A stretch of 64,000 nucleotides of DNA from Fragilariopsis cylindrus CCMP1102 (lineage: Eukaryota > Bacillariophyta > Bacillariophyceae > Bacillariales > Bacillariaceae): positions 1-64,000 of the forward strand of contig FMBT01000398.1 of NCBI GenBank assembly GCA_900095095.1. The letters run 5' to 3'. The position numbers were made by a program, and so were the translations under genes. The notes below the pieces were generated by a model. It worked only from the letters and a program-made list of their open reading frames with translations. It was not told the origin of the DNA and made no database searches. Below are positions 21,096 through 31,772 of this stretch, piece after piece (within the stretch, counting starts at the first letter, position 1; every line of letters starts with the position of its first letter).

Positions 21096-21755
21096 ATGGC
21101 CGCACGTGTCGATGAAGAATATGATTATTTATTTAAAATTGTCTTGATAGGTGATTCAGGTGTGGGGAAATCAAATTTACTTTCCAGATTTACACGAAAT
21201 GAGTTTAATTTAGAAAGTAAATCGACTATTGGTGTGGAATTTGCTACCAAGAGTATTCAAGCCGAAGGAAAAACTATTAAAGCACAGATTTGGGATACCG
21301 CCGGTCAAGAACGATACCGTGCTATTACGTCTGCGTATTATCGTGGTGCCGTCGGTGCCTTACTCGTGTATGATATTTCCAAACATGGTACCTTTGAAAA
21401 CGTCGAACGTTGGTTGAAGGAATTACGTGATCATGCCGAAGCGAATATTGTCGTCATGCTCGTTGGTAATAAAAGTGATTTACGACACTTACGTAGTGTC
21501 GAAACCGATGAAGCCATGAGTTTTAGTGAACAACATAATTTAGCCTTTATTGAAACCTCCGCCTTAGATTCTAGTGGTGTCGATACGGCCTTTCAACGTA
21601 TCTTAACGGAAATTTATCGATTAATGTCACGACGGAATGTCGCAGCGGAGGGTGATAATTCCGGTAGTGGTAATAATCCATCCTTATCGGCTGGAACATC
21701 CATTAGTTTAAATAATAATAAGAACAATTCCTCGACCAAGAAAGGATGTTGTTAA
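21096..21755 (+). CDS. Rab11/RabA-type small GTPase
   Basis: Intact 219-residue Ras-superfamily GTPase of normal Rab length. Visible motifs: P-loop GDSGVGKS (19-26), switch I with STIGVEF (43-49), WDTAGQE (66-72), NKSD for guanine specificity, ETSAL, and a C-terminal KKGCC carrying two cysteines for geranylgeranylation. The effector region ([12 protein letters not shown]) and [18 protein letters not shown] are characteristic of Rab11/RabA. Rab11 proteins direct recycling-endosome and trans-Golgi traffic to the cell surface; in diatoms this route also serves cell-wall and cleavage-furrow delivery (inference). The codons from 21655 encode a Ser/Asn hypervariable tail. Single exon, ATG after an A-rich leader. 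Confidence 0.95.
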   Translation: MAARVDEEYDYLFKIVLIGDSGVGKSNLLSRFTRNEFNLESKSTIGVEFATKSIQAEGKTIKAQIWDTAGQERYRAITSAYYRGAVGALLVYDISKHGTFENVERWLKELRDHAEANIVVMLVGNKSDLRHLRSVETDEAMSFSEQHNLAFIETSALDSSGVDTAFQRILTEIYRLMSRRNVAAEGDNSGSGNNPSLSAGTSISLNNNKNNSSTKKGCC

Positions 21756-22269
21756 AGAAAAAAGAAACATAAAGGGAGAACAAACGTCCTTTATCCTATA
21801 CAAAAACACAGACACACACTCACACGAAGAAAGCAAGAGAGAGAGAGAACAGTAATACCTTTATATTTATTCTTGTGGTACCGTAAATTACTTACTTACT
21901 GTATTTACATTACATCGTACCTACCATTCATCTCTCTATCTATTTTGCATCCCACACCTTCTACGGCACGGTATCTATTATCAACTTTTCTTATCACACG
22001 GCACATTCCACTACACCAGCACAAAAAAAAGAATTCATACATAGTTACCTATACCATTCAATAAAATTAATTAATTTACTTACCACATTCACTCAGTCAC
22101 ATTCACATCACTCAACCCGTCTTTAAAAAAAACTATCTATATACGTACAGTACAACAAACTCTTTTTAAACTAATGACTACTACTATAACTAAAAATAGT
22201 AAGTATAGATTCGTTGTTTCTTTCTGTCTGTCTGCCATAATATGAATACACTAATATTATTGGGACAGA
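21756..22269. other. Rab 3' flank
   Basis: Non-coding; contains a short (GA)n run near 21838 and a GTACAGTAC word near 22147. Nothing else recognised. Confidence 0.5.
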
Positions 22270-23280
22270 CACCTTGACATGCAAAAGTTTACAAGAAGTG
22301 CAACCAACACAGCAAGCAATTAATTCTAACAATGTAGCAGGTTCTTGTTGACATCTGCAAGCACATTCATCAGGAGTGGATATAGTACTCCCAGTGATAC
22401 ACTACACCCATCTTGTTTTCTGGTCCATTACTACCTCAATATATGCAGTCTTTACATACATGTGGTGGAAGTGTACTTTACTTTACAAGAAGAAGTGCAC
22501 ACCAAATTTATTCCAGCAACAACAAAGCAAGCAGCATCATATCAGTTCTTCTAGCTGTTGTTTCATATATTGTTTGGCTAACAGGAATAAAGAAAACCAG
22601 CAAAATATGCCAGGTAGGAGGGCAGCAGGGAGGAGTTAATAATAATGCACTAGTGATGTACACCAATAATAGTAGTGCACTACTCATTCATATGCAGAAG
22701 CTTGTACAGCAAGTGCATCAGCATATTATGTTGTTTCATACTGCTGTTGTTTGGTCAATTATTAATAGGAATAGGTGCAGATAAAACCAGAATGCGCCAA
22801 TCAGTAGATTTGCCAGTTAGTGATATGCCACCAATGATATATAGAATAGTACCACACCTTTACTTACATGGTATGCAGAAGTTTACAGGAAGTGCACAAC
22901 ATATCCAAACAAAGAAGAGAAGTTGTTGTTGTTCTTCTTATTCTTGTTGTTTCATATTGTTGTATCATTGCTTGGTTAGCAGCATATGAAAGAAACCAGC
23001 ATGCACTAGGAGTGGATGTACCAGTGGGTTGATGATATGCATTAGGAGTGGATCCGTATCTACCAACAGTGATCTACCAATATTATTCTATAACCTTTGC
23101 ATGCACAAGTTTACTTTACAGAAAGTGGCAATCAAAGCACATCAAATTCTCACACATAAGCAATTCTTGCTGCTGTTCCACATTTTTTGTTTTGTTGACA
23201 GTGAAAGAGAGAAGTGCATCAGGAGTGGATTCACCAGTGATATACCAGTAAACATCATTGTACCAACTACATTTTGTTAA
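22270..23280. repeat. degenerate ~200-bp tandem repeat array
   Basis: About five diverged units, each containing a block like ATGCAGAAGTTTACAGGAAG followed by TGCA, a TTGTTGTTTCATATTGTT-like stretch, and a CAGGAGTGGAT...CCAGTGATATACC block. The ATGCAnAAG block recurs near 22280, 22475, 22692, 22870 and 23097, and a stray partial copy lies at 23690. Units are heavily mutated, with stops in every frame. This is an ageing satellite, not a gene. Confidence 0.6.
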
Positions 23281-24164
23281 ATTATACATAGTACTCGATG
23301 TAGGAGTCATATGTCGTACATAAGCCCCGCGGAGTAGAAATACAAGCGCGATCAGATTAGTGAGGAGAAATGCACGTGTATGCATTATTGAGATAAAAGA
23401 GAACCGAAAGTTAGCTAAAAGCCAAACTCGCACTGTTTGAGTTGAAGTGACCTTGTCGAAGCCGTTGTCGAAGCAATTGGAACCAAGCGCAAATAAGAGA
23501 AGTGCTTAGGTATATTTATACAAACCGGAACACGATTAGGAAGAGTGTCCGAATATATAGAACACGATCATGAAGAGTGTTATACATATGGAAGTCGAGC
23601 AGATGTCGATGTCCACCTTTGAAGAGTAAGACTATTATAATCCTGTTTCACCAATCATCGATTGTCTGTGAAACGTACAACATTTCTTCACATGCAAAAG
23701 TTTACAAGTAAGTGTGCCCAATAAATTCTCACACAGTTCAGTAGCAGTTCTTATTAATGAATAAGTAATCTACCAGGGATACAGAATATTGGCAAACGTG
23801 GAATTATCAAAAGTCGCACCATGGCTTAGGAAGGGAGTAGTAATAAAAAGGGACCAAAGACACACAAGGTACCAAACCATTCTTATTCATCTTGCATGAA
23901 TCAATCCCAAGGGGGAAATCAGTATGTGTAATTTTTATTCACAACAACAACTAGAAAAACCTAAGCATCCAACTAAATGCCTACAGGATGGGAGTATCTT
24001 CCGCACACAGAATTCATAATAAAGATCTGTGTAACTGGTTATGGTTAATAGTCCCCCAAATTAGCATAGAGGGGCCCAGAAAATAAAATGTATTTGGGGA
24101 CACAAAAAGTATTTGGGGACAAAATATTTCATACAAAAATATTGTGTATGTACTACACTAGTAC
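23281..24164. other. intergenic region between two repeat arrays
   Basis: No gene seen. One partial copy of the upstream repeat lies at 23690-23735, and two copies of GTATTTGGGGACA at about 24090 and 24108 precede the next array. Confidence 0.5.
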
Positions 24165-25340
24165 TATTTGAAAGGGTTGCAGAGGAAAGCAGCAGATAGA
24201 TTGGGTGCACTAACATCCACATAGTATACTAGAACATTGTGTTGACATCCTACCTAGAACATTGTGTTGACATCCTACAACTTTTCTTTCCTTGTGGTTG
24301 AGGAATAAAAGTCATTACTCTTTTATGGCAGGCATGATTTTTGACCAGAAATAAACCACAAAATATCTCATTTGAAAGGGTTGCAGAGGACAATATTAAA
24401 TAGGCTGGGTGCACTAAAATCCACATAGTGTACTGGAACATTATGTGTGCCTCCTATATCTTTTTTCTGTTCCTATAGTTGAGGAATAAAATTCATTTCT
24501 CTTTTGTGGCAGGCAAAAAATAAAGCAAGATTTTCAATCAAAATGAACCACTAATATATCATATAGAAGGGTTGCAGAGGACAACAGCAGATGTGCCAAG
24601 TGTACTAGTATTCACATAGTGTACTAGAAAATTGTGTGTGCCTCCTACATCTTTTCTATTTGTATTGTTGAGGAATAAAATGTGTTCTACTGTTGTTGCA
24701 CACACAAAAATACAAGCTTTTTGATCAGAAATGAACCACAACATATTTTATAAAAAAGGGTTGCAGAGGACAAAACCAAATAAGTTGGGTGCACTAGTAT
24801 ACATATGGTATACTAGAACATTGTGTGTGCCTCCTACCACTTTTCTTTTCATGTGGTTGAGGAATAAAAAATTTATTGCTGTTGTTGCAATCACAAAAAA
24901 CATGGTTTTTGATCAGAAATGAACCACAACATCTCTCATTTGAAAGGGTTGCAGAGGACAACATTAAATAGGCTGATTGCACAAATATCCACATAGTGTA
25001 CCAGAACATTGTGTGTCCCTCCTACCACTTTTCTATTCATGTGGTTGGGGAATAAAATTTGTTCCACTGTTGTTGCATGATTGCACTCACAAAAGTATTT
25101 TTAATCAGAAATAGAAATAATGAACAACAAAATATGTCATTTGAAAGGGTTGCAGAGGAATTATGTTTGCCTCCTGCAACTTTTCTATTCCTGTGGTTGA
25201 GGAATAAAATTTGTTTCACTTTTGTGGCAGGCAAAAAAACAACAAGATTTTCTGAACAACAAAATATCTCATCTGAAATGGTTGCAGAGGACAACAACAG
25301 ATGGGTCTGGTGCACTAACATCCACATACTAGAACATTGT
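24165..25340. repeat. seven ~190-bp tandem units inside the element
   Basis: The GGGTTGCAGAGG core recurs at about 24174, 24379, 24568, 24759, 24947, 25148 and 25278. Each unit carries CCACATAGTGTACTAGAACA, then TTGTG, GCCTCCTAC, CTTTTC and TGTGGTTGAGGAATAAAA. The spacing is 188-205 bp, with a shortened last unit. Confidence 0.85.
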
Positions 25341-26808
25341 GTTTTCCTCCTACCATCCCTGGTGGTTCATCATCACTTGACTAAAGTAATTATGACTGGT
25401 ATCATTTCTCTTTCACAAATTCTCCAGTGGAGTTTGGTTATTGGAATATTTTAAACAACTTTGAATAATAAGATGAATAACTTCTCCTTAGGTTCTACAA
25501 CCAGCATGGTGCACCAAAATACCACCAAGTCATCCATCTCATAGTCCTACCCATAGGGGATGAACCAAGGGTCATGATCCCTCATACCTACCTTATTCTT
25601 GCCTCCAGAACACAAACATTGCATTTTGGCCAACATGTCATATTTCCATGTCCAAAAGTATCATCTAGAAATAGGCTGCCACAGCATCAAAAAAAGGAGT
25701 AAGAACATGGTTTGAACACCCAGATACCTTCCATATATGCATATGGTCAAAATACACCAACAATGCTCGGAACATTTGCCATATTGGTGGTGTAGTGGGG
25801 CGGGAAACAATAGAATAGACATAAAATGGCCCAAAATGCACACAATGCAAAAATATTTGAGATGCTACAGTGCCCATACCAGGTATGCTGAGTCCCAAAT
25901 GAAATAGCTAGGCATAAGCCTAAATCAGAAAGGTTATGGATTTTACCATTGCTTCAGGTAACCATACATAAATTTGGGGTGTCACGGGTCAAAACCCACT
26001 GCTATTAAAACACATAATTTCTCTAATTGCCAAGTGCACATGTAATCAAGGCCGTGATGCAACATCAATACAGACCTAATAACCTTGAAAGATTATATGG
26101 AGCTCATCATTATACCTATGGGTGCAAGATCCAACTATTGCTTAGGGCTGTAGGGAGGTCAGGAAGGTGCTGGGGTGTGCTAAGCACCCAAAATGGTCAT
26201 TTAGGCCCCAAAACAGGTTTTCCCCCTTTAGCGCCCACATCAGCATGGTCCTGCCCATAGCTTGTCAAGTTTATATTGCCTTTGGTATATATGGTCAATA
26301 CCATGTGCTTACTTTGGGACAATTCATCTTTTTGAGTGTATAATAGGTCACATACCCCCCCAAATGGGCCATTTCCCCATGTCCTAGGCTGTATCACACC
26401 CTTTACTACCTTCCAGTGCAAAGAGCACATACCTAGCGCCTCAAAGTCTGGTCCAGGTATCCACTCTATATATATGGTAAGGTAAAGGAACTCTCCCAGA
26501 CCAAAAAGAAGCACTTTCCTGGAAGTTTTACCCTGGTTTGTGTCCTGAACAAGATATCTCATAAAAAGATGATGTGTGCTGTGTGTGAGCCTACATTGTG
26601 AGATACCAGTAGGCTTAGGAGACTAAGGAATATAACAATTCTCCATCCAATAAGTCAATTGTAAAATTCTTGGTTTAATTTTCCAAAAAAATACTTTTTA
26701 GGAGTATATATTTGATGCTAAAGTTATTCTTATATACTACAGTAACAAATACTAGTAAAATTTTGGGCATTATTTAGTTTTTCTATTAATTACTAGTTCC
26801 ACGCGGAG
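24165..26808. mobile_element. one-sided copy of a repetitive foldback element
   Basis: This copy consists of seven tandem ~190-bp units (24165-25330), a ~1.25-kb unique body (from about 25355, 'CCTGGTGGTTCATCATCAC') and a terminal block (about 26572-26808) ending CCACGCGGAG. The body and terminal block match 59190-60620 at roughly 90% identity by eye. In the second copy the terminal block is repeated in inverted orientation at the other end; here no inverted partner was found upstream, so the left end is missing or replaced. Matching open frames in the two bodies show mostly amino-acid-changing differences, so they look neutral. No transposase is present; non-autonomous. Confidence 0.75.
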
Positions 26809-27683
26809 ATTTATTTAAGCGTTTCGTTAGATCCAACCTTCCTCTTCAATTTGTAGTTCGAATTTTCGAAAACACACAACCGAAACCCTTCGCCATATAT
26901 ATAATAACAATGGTGCTGACCAATCTGCCATGCCATCTAGACGAGGAAAACAAAAAAAATGAATGATCGTCAAATCACTAGTAAAGTACGGTAGCTAACA
27001 TCAACTGATGATCCTCATTATTGGACCACAACGTTATTTATCTGAGATCATCATGGCGTATAATTCGTATTCTACGATTGCATTGCGTCATTTAGATGGA
27101 ATAAAATCAAGAGAAAATAAAAACCCATCCCATACAATGAGTGGTAAACAATATTGTGAAGAAAGAAATAGAATCGAAGGAAATAAAGCAGCGATATACT
27201 AACCGCAAGTGCGGAGACTTATTATTCACTCCTATTGAATCTTCGAGAGAATCGTCACCTCGCACTTTCTTAAAGGATGTGAAGATCATGCTTCATAATA
27301 TATCATGTACACTGCCGTATGAATTATATAATCTTCCAATCATATGATTCAATAGATTGTATATAGTATGCTGTTGTTTATTTTCAAGAGCTATCTACAA
27401 TCTTAAAATAGTACAGGTACGAGGAGGAGGAGTGAGTGAGCGAGTGAAATCATTCAGCACACCGGTCGTAGGTATTATGCACACTTCACCTTACTTTTGG
27501 GATGCCGCCGCTACCATTAGCTATAAATAGGACCTAAAATTCCATACATTCTATTCTGGTGAGGTTTCGCATAAGCATAGCATATCATAGCATAGCATGC
27601 GTATAGTAGTCGTACAGTCACGATTTAATTCGATTCAAATTCTTTATAAAGTTCTATATGTACTAGTTTTGTTTTAAATTATA
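26809..27683. other. intergenic region, possible gene relic
   Basis: Between 27008 and 27350 two overlapping frames (HLDGIKSRENKNPSHTMSG..., and ...TFLKDVKIMLHNISC) have coding-like hydrophilic composition but no recognisable domain. They may be a decayed gene or its truncated start (TATATATAATAACAATGG at about 26898). The remainder is the 3' flank of the ABC transporter gene. Confidence 0.3.
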
Positions 27684-30136
27684 TCACTTCACAGCACGTA
27701 CTACAGTGGTTAATGCTACGGGCATCGCCGTTGTTGACGGAGATGTTGAGTCGGAGGGACTGAAGGAAGGTGATGCAGATTTACTCCCCTTCTTGCTTAT
27801 CTTAGATCTGTTGCTTTCACTATCCTTGTCACCCTTCTTGTTATCGTTCTTAGTAACTTTTGACTCAGCTCGTCCTACAGTGCTTACTGTTACGGGCATC
27901 GCCGTTGACAAAGTTGAGTCGGTTGGACTGAAGGAAGGTGATGCAGATTTACTCCCCTTCTTGCTTATTTTAGATTTGTTGCTTTTCCTATCCTTGTCAC
28001 CCTTCTTGTTATCGTTCCTACTAACTTTTGATTCAGTTCGTCCAACCGTGCCTTCTGTTTCTGGCATCGCTGTTGATGGGGATATTGAGTCGGTTGGACT
28101 AAAGGAAGGTGATGCAGATTTACTCCCCTTCTTGCCTATTTTAGATTTGTTGCTTTTTCTATCCTTGTCACCCTTCTTGTTATCGTTCTTACCAATTTTT
28201 GATTCAGTTCGTCCTACCGTGCCTCCTGTTTCTGTCATCGCTATTGATGGAGATGTTGAGTCGGTTGAACTAAAGGAAGGTGACGCAGATTTACTCCCCT
28301 TCTTGCTTATTTTAGATCTTTTCCTATTCTTGTCACCCTTCTTGTTATCGTTCTTACTAATTTTTGATTCAGCATCTCCTGTCCCCCTCCCACCTGATAA
28401 GGTCTCCGCAAGCTTTTGCAAATTCTCATTGCTTACACTACTGCCCAAATCCTTCAAATTTTTGAGTGACTTCTCGCCAAACAATTCTAGTTGTAACTCT
28501 GCAAACTCCAATGTCTTCATCGATTCTCGTTGCGTCGCTTTCCCCTTACTCTGATGACGATTGGCGTAGAAGCTCATACCCAATTTGGCAACTACAAAAC
28601 AAAATGGGGTGAATAACGATGCCAGTACAAGATACAATAATGTATTGCTCTCGGGACATTCCTCCATTTCGACTACATCATCGGGTAACATGCACCATAA
28701 GTAGAAACGAGAGAATAGATACCTCAATTCCTTCATACCTCTGACCCCAGCACCAGGTGAAAAGGTCGTGGAGAAAAATATCATAAATAGGAACGGCAAA
28801 GTGCCAAAAATCTGTACCGCCTGATCAGAAAGGTCAGTGTACAATCCCAAGCATATAAACATGATCGATAACGACAAGTTATCAAATAAGATAGCGATAA
28901 AAAACTCTACGGTCGTTAGCGTTCCGAGTACTGCTTCCATACATCCGAATTGAACCAGTGTAATCACAAACAGTAAGCCGAGTGTCAACAATGTTTTCAG
29001 GGTTTTGTTCATGGTCTTGGATGAATGTAGCAGTGCCTCAGCTTCTTCCATCATAAATATACGCCAATCTACCAACTGAAGAAAGTAGGGGTTAACACAC
29101 AAGTAAGTAATAAGGCCTCCAGCAATTAGTACCAATGCTTCACTTCCTTCTTCACTGTCCCAAAACATGAGTAAGAAAAGTCCGTATGTAAACACTACAA
29201 ATACCACCACGGTAAGTATACCCCCCTGCTTTGAAAACTCGACATCACGAAAGAATTTCAAGTCTTTATTACTCGCAGTGTGCTGATATGCATCACCAAT
29301 ACTCATTGCCAATAATGCCAATTCCCGATCCACGCCCTCTTTCCCGTTAATCTTGACAGTACTACGATCAATGGCACTAACTGTAACAGTATTATCTGCC
29401 ATCTTCTTCAACGTATTGACGTGATCATTAGTTACCAACAATATGTTATGTGCTTTTCTCATTTCATTCAACCGTTCAACAATAAACGGTACAAAGTCGT
29501 CCTAAAAAAGACAAGTAATAGTACAACAATTGGTTTGATGTATACATGAGTTTTAAGAGAAAAGAGGAAAATAAAGGAAGCATGACGAGTTTAGTTGTGA
29601 GATTTTAAAGTAAATAAAAATTATGGGATTCATTCCATGACATCCGCCTATTTAAGCCACGACTCCTCACACACATACACATGCACTCTTTCTCTTTTCT
29701 CATTCTTTTTGATAAATAAAAGGCAGATATAAAGTTTTGAATTAAAACGAAACGTAAACGTTAAACGTAAACGTTCACAACGTACAGTAACACCCGCAAA
29801 CGGTTCATCCAACACGATAAGTAGATTATCCTGCTGCAACGTTCGTTGAAAGATTAGTTCAAATAATAACAACTTGCGCTGACCACCTGATAGACCTGCC
29901 ATGAACTGTCCCGCGATGGTCCCCCCCACGATAATGTTGTGAGCCTTCTTTTCTGTCATGTATATATCCCAGTAGGGGAGCTTGGTTGGGTCGAAGTTGG
30001 GTATGGCCGAGACGGCAATGAATGGACGGAGGTTGTGATACTGACGAATGTAGGTGCATTTATGTGATTTGTGTACATCATTTAGAAAGGTGGTTTTGCC
30101 AGATCCACTGGATCCTACGCAAACTGTAAGTGTCAT
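27684..30136 (-). CDS. reduced ABCG/PDR-like half transporter with Lys/Ser repeat tail
   Basis: Two exons, 30136-29786 and 29501-27684, flank a 284-bp GT-AG intron (phase 0) and encode about 722 residues. Nucleotide-binding domain: Walker A GSSGSGKTT (8-16), Q-loop near RQYHNL, signature LSGGQ (82-86), Walker B LLIVLDE (105-111), H-loop NDHV (His144). Walker A lies only about 75 residues from the signature, shorter than the usual ~95-100. Six or so membrane spans follow, in the ABC2 type, including STTFSPGAG. The last ~240 residues are four ~58-residue repeats of NDNKKGDKDRKSNKSKI, KKGSKSASPSFSP and TDS. ABCG proteins export lipids or hydrophobics; the tail is atypical and suggests an extracellular or cytosolic silaffin-like arm. 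An in-frame stop lies just upstream of the chosen ATG, but an upstream exon with an acceptor at CTTACAG remains possible. Confidence 0.75.
27690..28410 (-). repeat. four tandem ~175-bp coding repeats in the ABC transporter tail
   Basis: Each unit encodes ESK..KNDNKKGDKDRKS, then SKI.KKGSKSASPSFSP, then a Thr/Pro/Met linker. Nucleotide identity between units is very high, indicating recent expansion. Repeat composition leaves the opposite strand open as well. Confidence 0.85.
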
Positions 30137-30914
30137 GATTTAACTATTAGAAGTAAATACTAATACATACAGTAGTAGTTGTTAACCGATCTATATTAGA
30201 GTTACAATGATGTTAGAGATTAAAGTGAGCTCAGTATGTTGTTTACATCCTGTATACCTATCTCATGGGTTGGTGTTTTCTATACAAGGCTATCTCCATG
30301 TATTATCAGGCGATTGGGCGATCCAATACAGATTCCTAGGCCAGTTACTGAAAGATCTACCGCACCTTCACCGAGAACACTTGACGTAAGAAATGAAATT
30401 ATGATTTATCGCAATGATACATTTTTTACTTATAGCACACAATACAAACCAATGGTACTAAGTAGATTTTCCCTTTGGCACGCACCACTAAAATGACTCA
30501 TTTTTCACTTCTTCTCTTTTAAATCTTCTCTTTCCTTGCACGGGACTGGACGTAATTGTGATCTACTGGTAGCCGGATTGTCTCTATCACATCCACGATC
30601 GCTCTAAGTGAGGTCGCGGTTATTTTACGGATCTTACCAGACTTAAGATCTCATGATAATAAATTGCTGTTGATACTGGTATTAGTTACCACGGAAAAAG
30701 AGACAGTAAAAGAGCTAGAATTGAAGGAAAGGAACTGCGATAATATAAATCGTGTCATGTTACAACAAGTAGTGAAGAGAATAACATGACTTTACTAGTG
30801 CTATCTTTATAAAATAAAGTAGAGAACATCATCGATCATTGTGGAATAAAAATAGCAGTCGTCCGATGACGATTAACCGTCCTAATTATCTTATCGCTCC
30901 GACGTTCGGAATCT
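30137..30914. other. intergenic region between CRAL-TRIO and ABC genes
   Basis: Holds the ABC promoter or missing first exon, plus a start-less plus-strand frame at 30562-30789 (separate entry). On the minus strand a short frame at about 30389-30289 (ending ...RLIIHGDSLV) could be an upstream exon of the transporter, but no splice arrangement joining it in phase was convincing. Confidence 0.4.
30562..30789 (+). pseudogene. orphan 75-codon frame without a start, possible gene remnant
   Basis: The frame is open from after a TGA at 30559 to a TGA at 30787-30789 and has no ATG until Met65. It encodes TIALSEVAVILRILPDLRS, then a Leu-rich segment and a charged tail (ETVKELELKERN), with GC content and codon use like nearby genes and unlike the AT-rich flanks. 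TGGTAG at about 30567 could be a splice acceptor, making this a terminal exon. No homology is recognised. Confidence 0.3.
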
Positions 30915-31772
30915 TTATGCCATAGCAACAGTGATAGACCTGATCATGGTTGGGAAATTCAAAGTAATCTCTTTATCATGAACATACTTTCCACCCATAA
31001 AAATAGGAACTTCATCATTGGATATGACGCCATCCCTGATCATCATTCTTGCACTTTCCCCGCGAGATCTAGTTTCTATAACCTTGTGCATAATGCTAGC
31101 TGAGGCAAGAGTACTCGCAACTTTGTAAAACATATGGCCTATACTTCCGGTCACCATGTAAGCCCACTTCAAGCGGTCTGGACAAATCTTCATGAACAAC
31201 TTGATGAATGCTGGTGCTAAGTTGGGGTTCTTCATTGCCTTTAATGGGTTGAAAACATCAAAGCAGATAATGAAGTTGAATCTGTAGGTCTTCCCAGACA
31301 TTGCATCAAGGCCAGCTTGAATGATAAGAGAACTGCATTCAATCTCATTTTTAACAACAGCAGAATCAAAGCATGTTTTGTCAGCGTGATACCATAGGAT
31401 TGGCGAGCCTTCACTGTCAACGCCGTGCCAATACAGGCTTCCAGGACCGGTTGTCAGCCTTGCAATGTCAGAACCGTCACTGTTCATATGGTGTTCAATC
31501 TTGCTAGTAATGTCTTCTCTTTTTCGCCAAAGGAGGTACTCAATCACTTTCTTTCGAGAGTAATCAAAAGGGCGACGCTTTTGCTTATTCCTACTGTATG
31601 GTTGGCTCATGATAGCTCGAACCCATTCCCTGGAGAGATTCTTGACCTCATCACCCCACTCGTAGTAATCCTCTGCGTCCTCTTTGGAAGAAAGTGATGT
31701 CATCATGCGATTGACTTCACCATTTGATACCAGGGAGATATTCAAAGTGCTGCTGGTGTTACTCTTGCTCAT
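30915..31772 (-). CDS. CRAL-TRIO (Sec14-like) lipid-binding protein
   Basis: Intact 285-residue single-exon protein. An N-terminal helical region (about 35-85) is followed by a CRAL-TRIO domain at about 108-270. The visible features are LYWHGVDSEGSPILWYHA (strand 1), FNFIICFDVFNPLKA (core strand and helix), a gate-helix region CPDRLKWAYMVTGS, and DEVPIFMGGKY near the end, matching the family's 'P..GG' terminus. Sec14-like proteins bind and transfer phosphatidylinositol, tocopherol or other lipids between membranes. Ligand residues cannot be assigned here. The gene lies upstream of the ABC transporter on the same strand, but the 780-bp gap argues against cotranscription. GC content is higher than that of the Asn/Ser-rich genes elsewhere in the window. 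Confidence 0.8.
   Translation of the reverse strand: MSKSNTSSTLNISLVSNGEVNRMMTSLSSKEDAEDYYEWGDEVKNLSREWVRAIMSQPYSRNKQKRRPFDYSRKKVIEYLLWRKREDITSKIEHHMNSDGSDIARLTTGPGSLYWHGVDSEGSPILWYHADKTCFDSAVVKNEIECSSLIIQAGLDAMSGKTYRFNFIICFDVFNPLKAMKNPNLAPAFIKLFMKICPDRLKWAYMVTGSIGHMFYKVASTLASASIMHKVIETRSRGESARMMIRDGVISNDEVPIFMGGKYVHDKEITLNFPTMIRSITVAMA

Noticed and set aside
24165-25340. CRISPR-like array
   Set aside because: Units are ~190 bp with no short conserved repeat separated by unique spacers; this is a eukaryotic tandem repeat.
26197-26562. 121-codon minus-strand frame, also present at 60009-60374 in the second element copy
   Set aside because: Equal length in both copies is striking, but about 24 of 121 residues differ and most nucleotide differences change amino acids, which fits neutral drift and not a conserved protein.
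27706-28554. 282-codon plus-strand frame opposite the ABC transporter tail
   Set aside because: It exists only because the tail repeats lack stops on the other strand; composition is Leu/Phe-rich noise with no domain.
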